From: Mycolicibacterium sphagni | GTDB taxonomy: Bacteria > Actinomycetota > Actinomycetes > Mycobacteriales > Mycobacteriaceae | NCBI RefSeq assembly: GCF_013337765.1 | Contig: NZ_VBSB01000007.1 | Coordinates: forward strand, 1-64,000 | DNA length: 64,000 nt | Direction: 5' to 3' | In this document: in pieces, positions 8,995 through 16,991 of the stretch | Layout: every line of letters starts with the position of its first letter | Numbering within the stretch: the stretch's first letter is position 1 | Program-made: the position numbers and the translations under genes | Notes under the pieces: model-generated | The model's database searches: none | What the model saw: only the letters and a program-made list of their open reading frames with translations | What the model was told of the DNA's origin: nothing

Positions 8995-10019
8995 CGCCGG
9001 GTTCCACCCCATTGGATGGCGGCCGCGCCGGCAAAGTCTCCGGCATGCGCGAACCCCGCCATCATGACGATGTCACCGGCGCCGATGTCGCCGTCGCGGA
9101 CCGCGGCCTCGAAGTTGACGGGGATGGCGACCGCGAACAGGTTGCCGCACTCGTGGAAGGTGTCGCGGTGTCGCTCGGGTGAAATCCCCAGCGCCTCATT
9201 CCAGTTGCGCAATAGAAGTCGGTTCGGCTGGTTGGTGACCAACAGGTCGAGGTCGCCCGGCTTCACCCCGATGCGCTCGCACACCGCGCGCACGACCTGG
9301 GGCACCTGCCGGTTACCGCGAGCCAGTACCTTGATGATCTTGCCCTCGTTGAACCCGACATATCCTTGCCCCGGGCCGGCCTCCCACCACCGCCGCGCCG
9401 GATCGGCGGCCAGGGTCATGTCGGTGGCGTTCTCGCCGAAGTAACGGCATTCGATGTCGAGCACCGGTGAGCTGTCCGACAACGTGACCAACCCGACCGC
9501 CGCGCCGTCGCCGGGGACCGACGCCTGAGCCAGCTTGCGCACCTGGTCCTGTTCGAAGATCTTGCCCGCGGCGTTCTGCGCGACGGCGATCAGCGCGGTG
9601 CGGCCCGCACCGCTGGTCAGCAGCTGACGAGCCAGCTTGAGCATTAACACGAATGCCGCGCAGCCGCCGTTGTGCACGTCGATGATCCACTCGGGGCTGA
9701 TGCCCAAGCGCTTGGCGACCTCGCCGCCTGCCCCGAGGATGGGCAGATCCGGCAGCTGGGAATGCGTGAGCAACACGTCGACCTCGCCCAGCACATCAGA
9801 CCCGTGGCGGGCCACCAATTCCGCGACGGCACGTTCGATCATGTCGACGTTGGATTCGTCGTCGGCGGCGTGGTGGCGGAAGTCCGGCGGCCGGAACATC
9901 GGGTTGTCTCGAAGGTCGTCGTTGTCGGCGTATTGCGTGTACCACTCTGCGGGAACCCGGTTCTCGGGCAGGTAGATGGCGACGTCGATCAGGCTGACCG
10001 TGGGCTGGGCGGGGCTCAT
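8991..10019 (-). CDS. KAS III-like thiolase-fold enzyme with Asn in place of the catalytic His
   Basis: This 342-residue thiolase-fold protein is of the 3-oxoacyl-ACP synthase III type. The acyl-accepting Cys120 is in DVHNGGCAAFVL, and the glycine-asparagine motif is at HECGNLFAVAIP (Asn293). The position that is His in FabH (PHQAN) reads TNQPN here, so the expected Cys-His-Asn triad is Cys120-Asn263-Asn293. In FabH the His helps decarboxylate malonyl-ACP. Its loss suggests a non-decarboxylating role such as acyl transfer, or an unusual condensation; this is inference. The ATG at 10019 overlaps the upstream stop as ATGA. An ATG at 10034 is less likely. Confidence 0.88.
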   Translation of the reverse strand: MSPAQPTVSLIDVAIYLPENRVPAEWYTQYADNDDLRDNPMFRPPDFRHHAADDESNVDMIERAVAELVARHGSDVLGEVDVLLTHSQLPDLPILGAGGEVAKRLGISPEWIIDVHNGGCAAFVLMLKLARQLLTSGAGRTALIAVAQNAAGKIFEQDQVRKLAQASVPGDGAAVGLVTLSDSSPVLDIECRYFGENATDMTLAADPARRWWEAGPGQGYVGFNEGKIIKVLARGNRQVPQVVRAVCERIGVKPGDLDLLVTNQPNRLLLRNWNEALGISPERHRDTFHECGNLFAVAIPVNFEAAVRDGDIGAGDIVMMAGFAHAGDFAGAAAIQWGGTRR

Positions 10020-10699
10020 GATGTCCGCATCCAATCCGGGGTGATCGGCAGCCCGTTGTGGTGCCGGTACTCGGCAATTGCCTTGAGGTTCTTCAGCTCC
10101 AGCTCGTGACCCGCACCGAACATCTCCCAGAAGTCACCTACCCAGACCGGGCGCTCCGGCGGGGCGGTCTCGGGATACGGATTGTCGTCGTAGAACGGAT
10201 GGTGGCAATTCGTCCACAGCACAACCGAACCGGGCTTGTTGAACACGAGCTGCGCATCCACCACTCGCATGAGGTAGATCATCCACAGGTGCCGGCCCTG
10301 ATCCCAGGCGCAGTGATAGTCGACGGTGCGGGCCTCGCGGTTGGCGACGGTCCGGGTGTAGATCTCGGTCTCGCTGCCGAGCCGGTCATAGGCCAGCCAG
10401 AGCCCGTCCTCCTCGGTGGGCGTGAACCCGCGCAGACTGTACGTCCACTCCTCCAGCGAGCGGGCGTCGGCGAGGTAGTCGAACAGCTCGTCGGGCGGGC
10501 AGTCGATGAAATCGTTGACGGTGCAGAACTCGCCGAAGACGTCGTCATGCGGATAGACCGCGTGGATCATCTCCATCAGGATCGGGGTGGCCTTCTCCCT
10601 TGGCGACGTCTCGATGCGCATCAGCCCGGGTATCGGATCGGCGCCGCCCCCGATCCGGTGACGGTGGGCGGTGATGTCCTCGAGCGCAGGCAGTGCCAT
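10016..10699 (-). CDS. SRPBCC (START-like) protein
   Basis: This 227-residue protein matches the SRPBCC/polyketide-cyclase fold at FIDCPPDELFDYLADARSLE, a signature of the first strand-helix unit of these ligand-binding cups. C-terminal landmarks are rich in Trp and His (WTNCHHPFYDDN, VGDFWEMFGAG). Members bind hydrophobic ligands and some catalyse cyclisation, dehydration or condensation; the role here is unknown. It starts at the ATG at 10699, which shares one base with the stop of the ThDP-enzyme gene, and ends in an ATGA overlap with the KAS III gene. Confidence 0.75.
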   Translation of the reverse strand: MALPALEDITAHRHRIGGGADPIPGLMRIETSPREKATPILMEMIHAVYPHDDVFGEFCTVNDFIDCPPDELFDYLADARSLEEWTYSLRGFTPTEEDGLWLAYDRLGSETEIYTRTVANREARTVDYHCAWDQGRHLWMIYLMRVVDAQLVFNKPGSVVLWTNCHHPFYDDNPYPETAPPERPVWVGDFWEMFGAGHELELKNLKAIAEYRHHNGLPITPDWMRTS

Positions 10700-12372
10700 C
10701 AGTGTTCCTTCGTATTCGTCAAAAAGGCTGTGAAGGGCGGGATTTCGTCGGCCGAGCACTCTACTGCCACCACGGACGGACCCTCGACGTCCAGCGCGGC
10801 CTTGATCGCCACCGGCAGCTCGCCGATATCGGTGACGTCGATCGACGACAGTTCCGGGAACATCGCGGCCAGGCCTGCCCCGAGCCGGCTGGGGCCGAAC
10901 CGGTTGTAGCTGTAGCGATCGCGAAAGAACATCTGCTCGCGGGTCACGCACATCGCATGAGCGTGGTTGTCGAACAGCACGAACGTGATCGGAAGCCGGT
11001 AGTGCAGTGCGGTGTGAATTTCCATGCCGTGCATGAAGAATGCTCCATCACCGGCGACGACGACGGTGCGACGTTCGCGCGCGAAGGCCATCCCGATGCC
11101 GGCACCGAAGCTGTATCCCATGCCACCCATCCCGAGCGCCACCAGGAATCGGCCGTCGCGGCGCGCAGGCAGCCAGTGGATGGCGGCCGTGCCGATATTG
11201 CCCGCGTCGACGAGGATGTCGGTGTCCTGCGGCAGCAGCGCGTCCAGCGTGAGCATCGCCTCCCGGTAGCGCACCCCGGACCCGGCGTGCACCGGCGGGG
11301 TCAGCTCGCCGGGGCTGACCTGTTCAGCGATCGGCACGCGAGGCGTAAAGCCCGCCAATGCGTCGGCGAGCAGAGTCAGCGAGGCACGCAGGTCTTCGCT
11401 GTCGACGTGCGCCGCCGGCAGGTATGGCGGCGCCGATCCGATCGACGCGATCGGGAGAGAGTCCAGTGCCTCCTCCAGGCCGGCGCGCGCCATCAGCGGC
11501 AGCCGGGTGCCCACCAGCAGGCACAGCCCGCTCTCGGCCAACGCGACGCCCACCGCAGGATGGCCCATCACCCCGGTCACGCCCGTCGACGTCTCGGCCG
11601 GAGCGACGTCTTTCGCGTCGGGCACGGTGGCGATGCGCGCGTGCAGCACCGTTCGCAGCGTCTCCAGTTCGACGCGGGCGTCGTCGCGAGCGACCTGGTC
11701 GCCGGCGATGATCGTCACGGGGCCGTCGACCTTGCGGATCAGCTCGGCCAGTGCGCCGACGTCCCCGACCCTGCGCGCCACCCCCGCGGTGACCTCGGAC
11801 GACCGCACCTCAATGAACGCCTGCTGAATATTCTTGGGCAGCAACAACACCGCGGGGCCGCCACGGGCCATCGCGGCATCCAGCGCCTGGGGCAGCGCGG
11901 TCACGATGTCGGCCGGGGTCAGCACTCGCCGGCAGAAGACGGATACCGCTGAGAACAACGCGTCCCCATCCAGGGCACCGCTGCGGCCGCTGGTGTCCTG
12001 AAACGAACCGCGGCCGTCCGTCGTCGCCGGTGACTGGCCGATGAGCGCCAGGACCGGGACGCGGCTGGCGAACGACTCCCCCAGACCCGGGATGGTGTTG
12101 AGCGCACCACCGCCGGACGTCGCGGCGACGACGCCGATGCCGCCGCCGGCACGGCTGTAGGCGTCCGCCATGGCCGCAGCGGAGAACTCGTGCTTGGCCA
12201 CCACTCCGGTGACGCCGGGGCAGGCGTGGGCGGCGTCGTAGAGGTCCTCGATGTTGGCGCCGTCCACGCCGAAGACATGCCGGATGCCGCGCCGTGCCAG
12301 GTGTTCGACGATGTAGTCGACTACTCGCGTGCGCCGATCCCCTGCGGCGTTGCACTCAGAGGTGACCGGCAT
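10699..12372 (-). CDS. ThDP-dependent enzyme (acetolactate synthase / decarboxylase family), first gene of the lipid operon
   Basis: This 557-residue enzyme has the three-domain layout of acetolactate synthase-like ThDP enzymes. The activating Glu62 is in VVAKHEFSAAAMADAYSR. A central FAD/nucleotide-like domain follows. The cofactor motif is VVVAGDGAFFMHGMEIHTAL, ending in FVLFDNHAHAM about 30 residues after GDG. Such enzymes decarboxylate 2-oxo acids and transfer the carbanion to an aldehyde, 2-oxo acid or acyl acceptor. I chose the ATG at 12372 because conserved sequence begins just after it; the frame stays open upstream without homology. It leads the nine-gene minus-strand operon. Confidence 0.85.
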   Translation of the reverse strand: MPVTSECNAAGDRRTRVVDYIVEHLARRGIRHVFGVDGANIEDLYDAAHACPGVTGVVAKHEFSAAAMADAYSRAGGGIGVVAATSGGGALNTIPGLGESFASRVPVLALIGQSPATTDGRGSFQDTSGRSGALDGDALFSAVSVFCRRVLTPADIVTALPQALDAAMARGGPAVLLLPKNIQQAFIEVRSSEVTAGVARRVGDVGALAELIRKVDGPVTIIAGDQVARDDARVELETLRTVLHARIATVPDAKDVAPAETSTGVTGVMGHPAVGVALAESGLCLLVGTRLPLMARAGLEEALDSLPIASIGSAPPYLPAAHVDSEDLRASLTLLADALAGFTPRVPIAEQVSPGELTPPVHAGSGVRYREAMLTLDALLPQDTDILVDAGNIGTAAIHWLPARRDGRFLVALGMGGMGYSFGAGIGMAFARERRTVVVAGDGAFFMHGMEIHTALHYRLPITFVLFDNHAHAMCVTREQMFFRDRYSYNRFGPSRLGAGLAAMFPELSSIDVTDIGELPVAIKAALDVEGPSVVAVECSADEIPPFTAFLTNTKEH

Positions 12373-13036
12373 GATGTTCGAGCGCAGTCGCCCCCGGCAC
12401 TTGCCCAGAAACAGCGCTCGCCATGACCCCCGCCTAGTCTGTCTAACTTGCAGGAACCCTAGTGCAGATCTGCGCTTCTTCGCCGGGCTTTGACGATCTG
12501 ATAGATAACCGCACCGGGTCGTAGCGGTATTTGCCCAAACCGGGCAGCGACCGGGCACGCGCGAAATGTGAACACGGTGGTGTCCGGTCACACCGCGCCC
12601 CCACGAACACGATTTCTGCCCTCGGATCGACCGCCGAGCGCCGCTCCCCCTTCAGCTCGTCGCCAATTGGACAGACTGTCAATTTCCTGTGCGGTCGCCG
12701 CGCGTCCGGAACCGCCGGTCCCTGTCTGAAAATGGCGCCGCTGGACGCGAAGTGTCGTTGAGCCAGCGAACTTACGGCGATCGCCGCGTTTGACGCACGT
12801 CCGCGCACGTTATTGACCCTGCCGCAACTCTCGACCAGTATCACCCGGCCCAGCAAAGCGCCGATGACCCTTGACGTTCAAATGTGGCGTACATCACACT
12901 GAACTTCTTTCCGTGAACACGCACACTCTGCCGCTGGTACAACGCACGTACTCGTACCGCTGGTAAACGCACGACAACCAAGCTCGAACTTTGCTGGGGG
13001 AGATAGTTTTGCCAGCAACTAAGGAGGTGCCTGCCG
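12373..13036. promoter_or_regulatory. Divergent promoter region between the lipid operon and the mce operon
   Basis: These 664 bp separate two divergent operons and hold no gene I can support. Short open frames on both strands lack homology-like features. The right-hand part contains two near-identical 17-18-bp direct repeats (12931-12948, 12957-12973) about 65-105 bp ahead of yrbEA. A strong AAGGAGG lies at 13021-13027 and serves the TTG start at 13037. Confidence 0.6.
12931..12973. repeat. Pair of direct repeats upstream of the mce operon
   Basis: Copy 1 (12931-12948, ccgctggtacaacgcacg) and copy 2 (12957-12973) differ by a single missing C. They start 26 bp apart and lie in the mce leader or promoter. 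Paired direct repeats here would suit a dimeric regulator; which one is unknown. Confidence 0.6.
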
Positions 13037-14053
13037 TTGACCGCAGGTGTCCACGACGCGACTGCGGCTGAAGCAGCGACCGAAACCGACGGCATCGATC
13101 TCGCCTGCGTCGATGTCGACCCGAGCTCCCCCACAAACGGCGAAATCGTCCCCGCCGATATGCCGGCAACACCGGCGACGCCTGATACGCAGGAGGCGGC
13201 CGAGCCCGTCGCGGCGGCGTCGACCGGTCGTGAGGTCCTCACGGTCCTAAGCAGACCGCTTAGACATGTGGTCGCCCAAATGGATTCGTCGTTGCAGACG
13301 CTGGGCCGCTTCTTCGGCCTGGCCGCTCAGGCGTTCGGCTTCCTCATCACCGACCTGATCCGGCTGCGTCACCCGTGGCGGGACACCATCAACCAGGCCT
13401 GGTTCATCATCAGTGTCACAGCGATCCCGGCTCTGCTGGTGTCCATCCCGTTCGGGGTGATCGTGGCGGTGCAGGTGGGCAACTTCATCCAGCAGGTCGG
13501 CGCTTCGTCGGTCTCGGGTGCCGCCGGCGGCCTCGGCGTGATCCGGCAGGGTGCACCGATGGTGGCGGCGTTGTTGCTGGGCGGCGCGGCCGGTTCGGCC
13601 GTGGCCACCGATCTCGGCGCCCGCACCATCCGCGAGGAGGTCGACGCGCTGCGCGTGATGGGTGTCGACCCGGTGCAGCGGCTGGTCACCCCGCGACTGG
13701 CGGCGATCGTGTTCGTGGCGCCGGTGCTGTGCGCCTTCATCATCTTCATGGGGCTGGCGGCGGGTTACGCCATCAATGTCGGGTTCCAGTCCGGCACACC
13801 GGGCAGCTACATCGCCTCGTTCGCCTCGTTCGCCAGCGTCAGCGACGTGGTGGTCGCCATGATCAAAACCTGGCTCTTCGGGGTGGTTGTCATACTGGTG
13901 GCCTGCCAGCGCGGCCTCGAGGCCAAGGGCGGTGCGCGGGGTGTGGCCGACGCCGTCAACGCCTCGGTCGTCATCGGCGTGGTCGCGGTGTTCATTCTCA
14001 ACCTCATCATCACGCAGGGCGTGTCGATGTCGATGCCGCTGAGGATGGGTTGA
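13037..14053 (+). CDS. yrbEA: YrbE (MlaE-type) permease A of an Mce transporter
   Basis: This 338-residue integral membrane permease of an Mce lipid-import ABC system pairs with YrbEB and with an MceG ATPase encoded elsewhere. The MlaE core shows the motif EVDALRVMGVDPVQRLVTPR in the cytoplasmic loop and about five hydrophobic helices. Roughly 70 N-terminal residues rich in Ala, Pro and acidic residues precede the core, more than in typical YrbE proteins of about 260-290 residues. The start is a TTG at 13037 placed by AAGGAGG at 13021-13027. It overlaps yrbEB by one base. Confidence 0.92.
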   Translation: MTAGVHDATAAEAATETDGIDLACVDVDPSSPTNGEIVPADMPATPATPDTQEAAEPVAAASTGREVLTVLSRPLRHVVAQMDSSLQTLGRFFGLAAQAFGFLITDLIRLRHPWRDTINQAWFIISVTAIPALLVSIPFGVIVAVQVGNFIQQVGASSVSGAAGGLGVIRQGAPMVAALLLGGAAGSAVATDLGARTIREEVDALRVMGVDPVQRLVTPRLAAIVFVAPVLCAFIIFMGLAAGYAINVGFQSGTPGSYIASFASFASVSDVVVAMIKTWLFGVVVILVACQRGLEAKGGARGVADAVNASVVIGVVAVFILNLIITQGVSMSMPLRMG

Positions 14054-14913
14054 TGGCGACACCGTCACGCCACTTGCCGGCGGTCGTTCAGGCACCGCTG
14101 TGGATCGCCGAGCGCGGTGACTCGCTGTTCCAGCGGCTCGGGCATCAGGTCAGCTTCCTGGCCCAGGTGCTCGGGGCGATCCCGCACACCCTGAAGCACT
14201 ACCGCAACCAGACCGGAGTGCTGCTGGTCGACGTGATGTGGGGCAACGGGTCGCTGATCGTCGGCGGCGGCACCATCGGTGTGCTGGTGTTCATGGGAGC
14301 GGCGGTCGGCGGCTCAGTGGGCATCGAAGGCTACGGCGCTCTGGACATGGTCGGGATGGGCCCGCTGACCGGCTTCGTCTCCGCGTATGCCAACACCCGC
14401 GAGATGGCACCGATGATCGCCGGGATCGGTTTCGCCGCCCAGGCCGGCTGCCGCATGACCGCCGAGATCGGTGCCATGCGGATCTCCGAAGAGATCGACG
14501 CGCTGGAAGCGCTGGGCATTCGGTCGATCCCGTTCGTGGTCACCACCCGGGTGATCGCCGGGATGCTGACGATCATTCCGCTGTACGTGGTGACGCTGGC
14601 GCTGAGCTACGTGTCGTGTGCACTGGTGGTCAACGTGATGCACGGGCAGTCGTCGGGCACCTACTACCACTACTTCGACTCGTTCATCCAGCCGTCCGAT
14701 GTGGTGTTCTCGGTGCTCAAAGCCGTCATCTTCGTGACGCTGATCATCGCCATCCACGGCTATCAGGGTTACTACGCCGTCGGCGGCCCGGAAGGTGTCG
14801 GACGGGCCTCGGGTCGTGCGATCCGGGCCAGCATTGTGACCGTGGTCGCCGCCGATATGGTGCTGACACTGTTGTTCTGGGGTAACAGTCCCGGGATTCG
14901 GATCTCGGGATAA
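14053..14913 (+). CDS. yrbEB: YrbE (MlaE-type) permease B of an Mce transporter
   Basis: This 286-residue MlaE permease has the family loop RISEEIDALEALGIRSIPFV and several hydrophobic helices, a standard length. With YrbEA it forms the inner-membrane channel that receives lipid from the MceA-F tunnel. Its ATG overlaps the yrbEA stop (TGATG), and mceA follows after 3 bp, all consistent with one transcript. Confidence 0.93.
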   Translation: MATPSRHLPAVVQAPLWIAERGDSLFQRLGHQVSFLAQVLGAIPHTLKHYRNQTGVLLVDVMWGNGSLIVGGGTIGVLVFMGAAVGGSVGIEGYGALDMVGMGPLTGFVSAYANTREMAPMIAGIGFAAQAGCRMTAEIGAMRISEEIDALEALGIRSIPFVVTTRVIAGMLTIIPLYVVTLALSYVSCALVVNVMHGQSSGTYYHYFDSFIQPSDVVFSVLKAVIFVTLIIAIHGYQGYYAVGGPEGVGRASGRAIRASIVTVVAADMVLTLLFWGNSPGIRISG

Positions 14914-14916
14914 GGC

Positions 14917-15984
14917 ATGTTTGCATCTGCCGACCAAGGGGGGCGCAGGCCCAGTTCGCGCGCGTTGCGAATCCGAGGCCTGATCGCCGCAGTGGTGCTG
15001 GCTGTCGCGGGCACCGTGCTGTATCAACTCGGCACCGGCGGCTACGCCAACACATTCAAACTGACGGTGATGGCCGACAAACTCGGTGAGGGCCTGACCC
15101 CGGGCGCCGAGGTGAAATTCCGTGGCCTGACGATCGGTTCGGTGAAGACGTTGCAGTCGGCAGGCTTCAACAAGCAGAAGATCACCCTCGAACTCGAACC
15201 GAGCCAGGCGGCGGCTCTGGCGGCCGACACGACAGCGAACTTCATGTCTTCCAACACCTTTGGCCTCGCAGCGGTCGAACTGGTGAGCAGCGGAACGGGT
15301 CCCCGATTGACCTCGAATCAGACACTCTTGGTCGACACAAATGTGAAATCGGCGTCGATCACCGGACTGCTGCGGCAGGGCCAGAAGTTCGGCCGGATCA
15401 TGGAGTCGCCCGATATCGACCACATCATCGGGATCGTGCGCAAGCACGCCGATCTCACCGAGCCGGTCACTCGGTCCTACTTCGATCTGATCAAGATGCT
15501 CACCGACTCGCAGAAAGTACCTTTCTCACAGTCACTTTCGGTGCTCGCGTCGGTGGTCAACGGGGTCAGCGATGCCGTCCCCCTTGTCAGCTTGGCTTAT
15601 GACCTGCTCAACGGAATGGACTTCCTGGCACACCCCGACGGTGTGGATCGGATGAACCTGATCATGGACCAGCTCTCCAAGCTGCTGTTCACCACCGACG
15701 GGATCTTCGCCAAGCACCTGACGTGGCTCGTCCCGCTCTTCGGCGGCATCATGAGTGTCTTTGTGCCGTACGCCTATATGTACGGGAGCATGTCGCCGGC
15801 CTATGACCGGATATCCGGCCTCCTGGACCGCACCAGTACGGCGTTCCCGATCGTCAACGGCAAAGTCCGGCTGAATCTCGAACTCACCCTCGACACCATG
15901 CCCGGGCTGGCGGCGGCACTGCCTCTCGGCGATCCGGCGGCCGCTCCACCGGCGCCACTCCCGGCCGAAGTCGGTGGCCGATGA
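14917..15984 (+). CDS. mceA: MceA-family lipid-transfer protein
   Basis: This 355-residue protein has one N-terminal membrane anchor (LIAAVVLAVAGTVLYQL), then the MlaD/Mce domain (FKLTVMADKLGEGLTPGAEV, FRGLTIGSVKTL) and a long helical MCE C-terminal region. Six such proteins form the hexameric periplasmic tunnel that moves lipids or sterols across the mycobacterial envelope. It is the first of the six mce genes and overlaps mceB by 4 bp. It lacks the long C-terminal tail of the larger MceA proteins and ends in a short Pro/Ala stretch. Confidence 0.92.
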   Translation: MFASADQGGRRPSSRALRIRGLIAAVVLAVAGTVLYQLGTGGYANTFKLTVMADKLGEGLTPGAEVKFRGLTIGSVKTLQSAGFNKQKITLELEPSQAAALAADTTANFMSSNTFGLAAVELVSSGTGPRLTSNQTLLVDTNVKSASITGLLRQGQKFGRIMESPDIDHIIGIVRKHADLTEPVTRSYFDLIKMLTDSQKVPFSQSLSVLASVVNGVSDAVPLVSLAYDLLNGMDFLAHPDGVDRMNLIMDQLSKLLFTTDGIFAKHLTWLVPLFGGIMSVFVPYAYMYGSMSPAYDRISGLLDRTSTAFPIVNGKVRLNLELTLDTMPGLAAALPLGDPAAAPPAPLPAEVGGR

Positions 15985-16991
15985 GAAGCGTTACCAAATC
16001 GGTGTTCTGGCTGACGCTGTTCACCGCGGTCGCCGTGGTGTGCACTCTCATCGTGCTGACCGCCCTCCGCAGCCCGGTCACCGGGTCGCTGTCCGGGTAT
16101 ACCGCGACGTTCTCGGATGTGTCAGGGCTCTACGTCGGTGACGATGTTCGCATCTCAGGAGTTCAGGTCGGTAAGGTGCAGACCATTCGGCTCGACGGGC
16201 GGGTCGCCAAGGTGGACTTCACCGCCCAGGCCGACCATCCGGTGTACGCCAACACCGTCGCCGCGGTGCGCTATCAGACCTTGATCGGTCAGCGCTACGT
16301 CGAACTCGTCCAGCCGGCCCAGCCCGAAAACCGACTGCCCGATGGCGGCACCATCCCGATCGGTCAGACAATCCCGTCGTTCGACGTCGCGAAGCTGTTC
16401 AACGGGTTTCAGCCGATGTTCCAGACTCTCGACCCCGCCCAGTTCAACCTGCTGGGCGAAAATCTGCTGCGACTGATTCAGGGTGACGAGTCGGGCATCG
16501 GCCCGTTCCTGCACGATCTCGACGAAATCTCCAAGCTGGCGGTCGACCGCCAGGCCGTCATCACCACCATGATCCGCAACCTCAGTGCGATCTCCCAAGA
16601 CCTCGGTGGCAAGTCCGGACAGCTGTTTGAGCTCCTGGCTCAGCTCAACGTCGTACTGGCGCAATTCGGTTCCAAGGCTGAGGAATTCCGCTCCGCCCTG
16701 GACAGCGGGCTGCCGGTACTGCGCAACACCACCCACGTCCTGCAATACTTCGAGCGCACCTTCGACGGGACGACCGGTCCGCTGTTCGACCTGAGCAGCC
16801 GGATGTGGCCGCAGACCCCGACGATCATCGCGGGCCTGTCGCTCGCGCCGTCGCTGATCCAGGGCATGCGGGACTGGCTGGTCGACGAACAACCAGCCAC
16901 ACCAACGTTTTCCTGCTCTCGCGGCGAAGTCACCCTGCCCGGGATCGGCGAGGTTTCGTTCGCGCAACAGAACCTGGTGGTCTGCCGGTAA
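15981..16991 (+). CDS. mceB: MceB-family protein
   Basis: This 336-residue protein has an N-terminal anchor (SVFWLTLFTAVAVVCTLIVL), the MlaD domain (YTATFSDVSGLYVGDDVRIS, GVQVGKVQTIRLDG) and a helical C-terminal MCE region. The end carries two cysteines in FSCSRGEV and NLVVCR, typical of MceB C-termini and possibly a disulfide. It overlaps mceA by 4 bp and mceC by 1 bp. Confidence 0.92.
   Translation: MRSVTKSVFWLTLFTAVAVVCTLIVLTALRSPVTGSLSGYTATFSDVSGLYVGDDVRISGVQVGKVQTIRLDGRVAKVDFTAQADHPVYANTVAAVRYQTLIGQRYVELVQPAQPENRLPDGGTIPIGQTIPSFDVAKLFNGFQPMFQTLDPAQFNLLGENLLRLIQGDESGIGPFLHDLDEISKLAVDRQAVITTMIRNLSAISQDLGGKSGQLFELLAQLNVVLAQFGSKAEEFRSALDSGLPVLRNTTHVLQYFERTFDGTTGPLFDLSSRMWPQTPTIIAGLSLAPSLIQGMRDWLVDEQPATPTFSCSRGEVTLPGIGEVSFAQQNLVVCR

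Noticed and set aside
12443..12856. 137-codon frame in the divergent region ahead of the ThDP gene
   Set aside because: Arg/Ser-rich, no homology-like features, would overlap the needed promoter space.
14314..15447. Long open frame on the minus strand across yrbEB and mceA
   Set aside because: His/Asp/Arg-rich shadow of high-GC coding sequence; the plus-strand mce genes are unambiguous.
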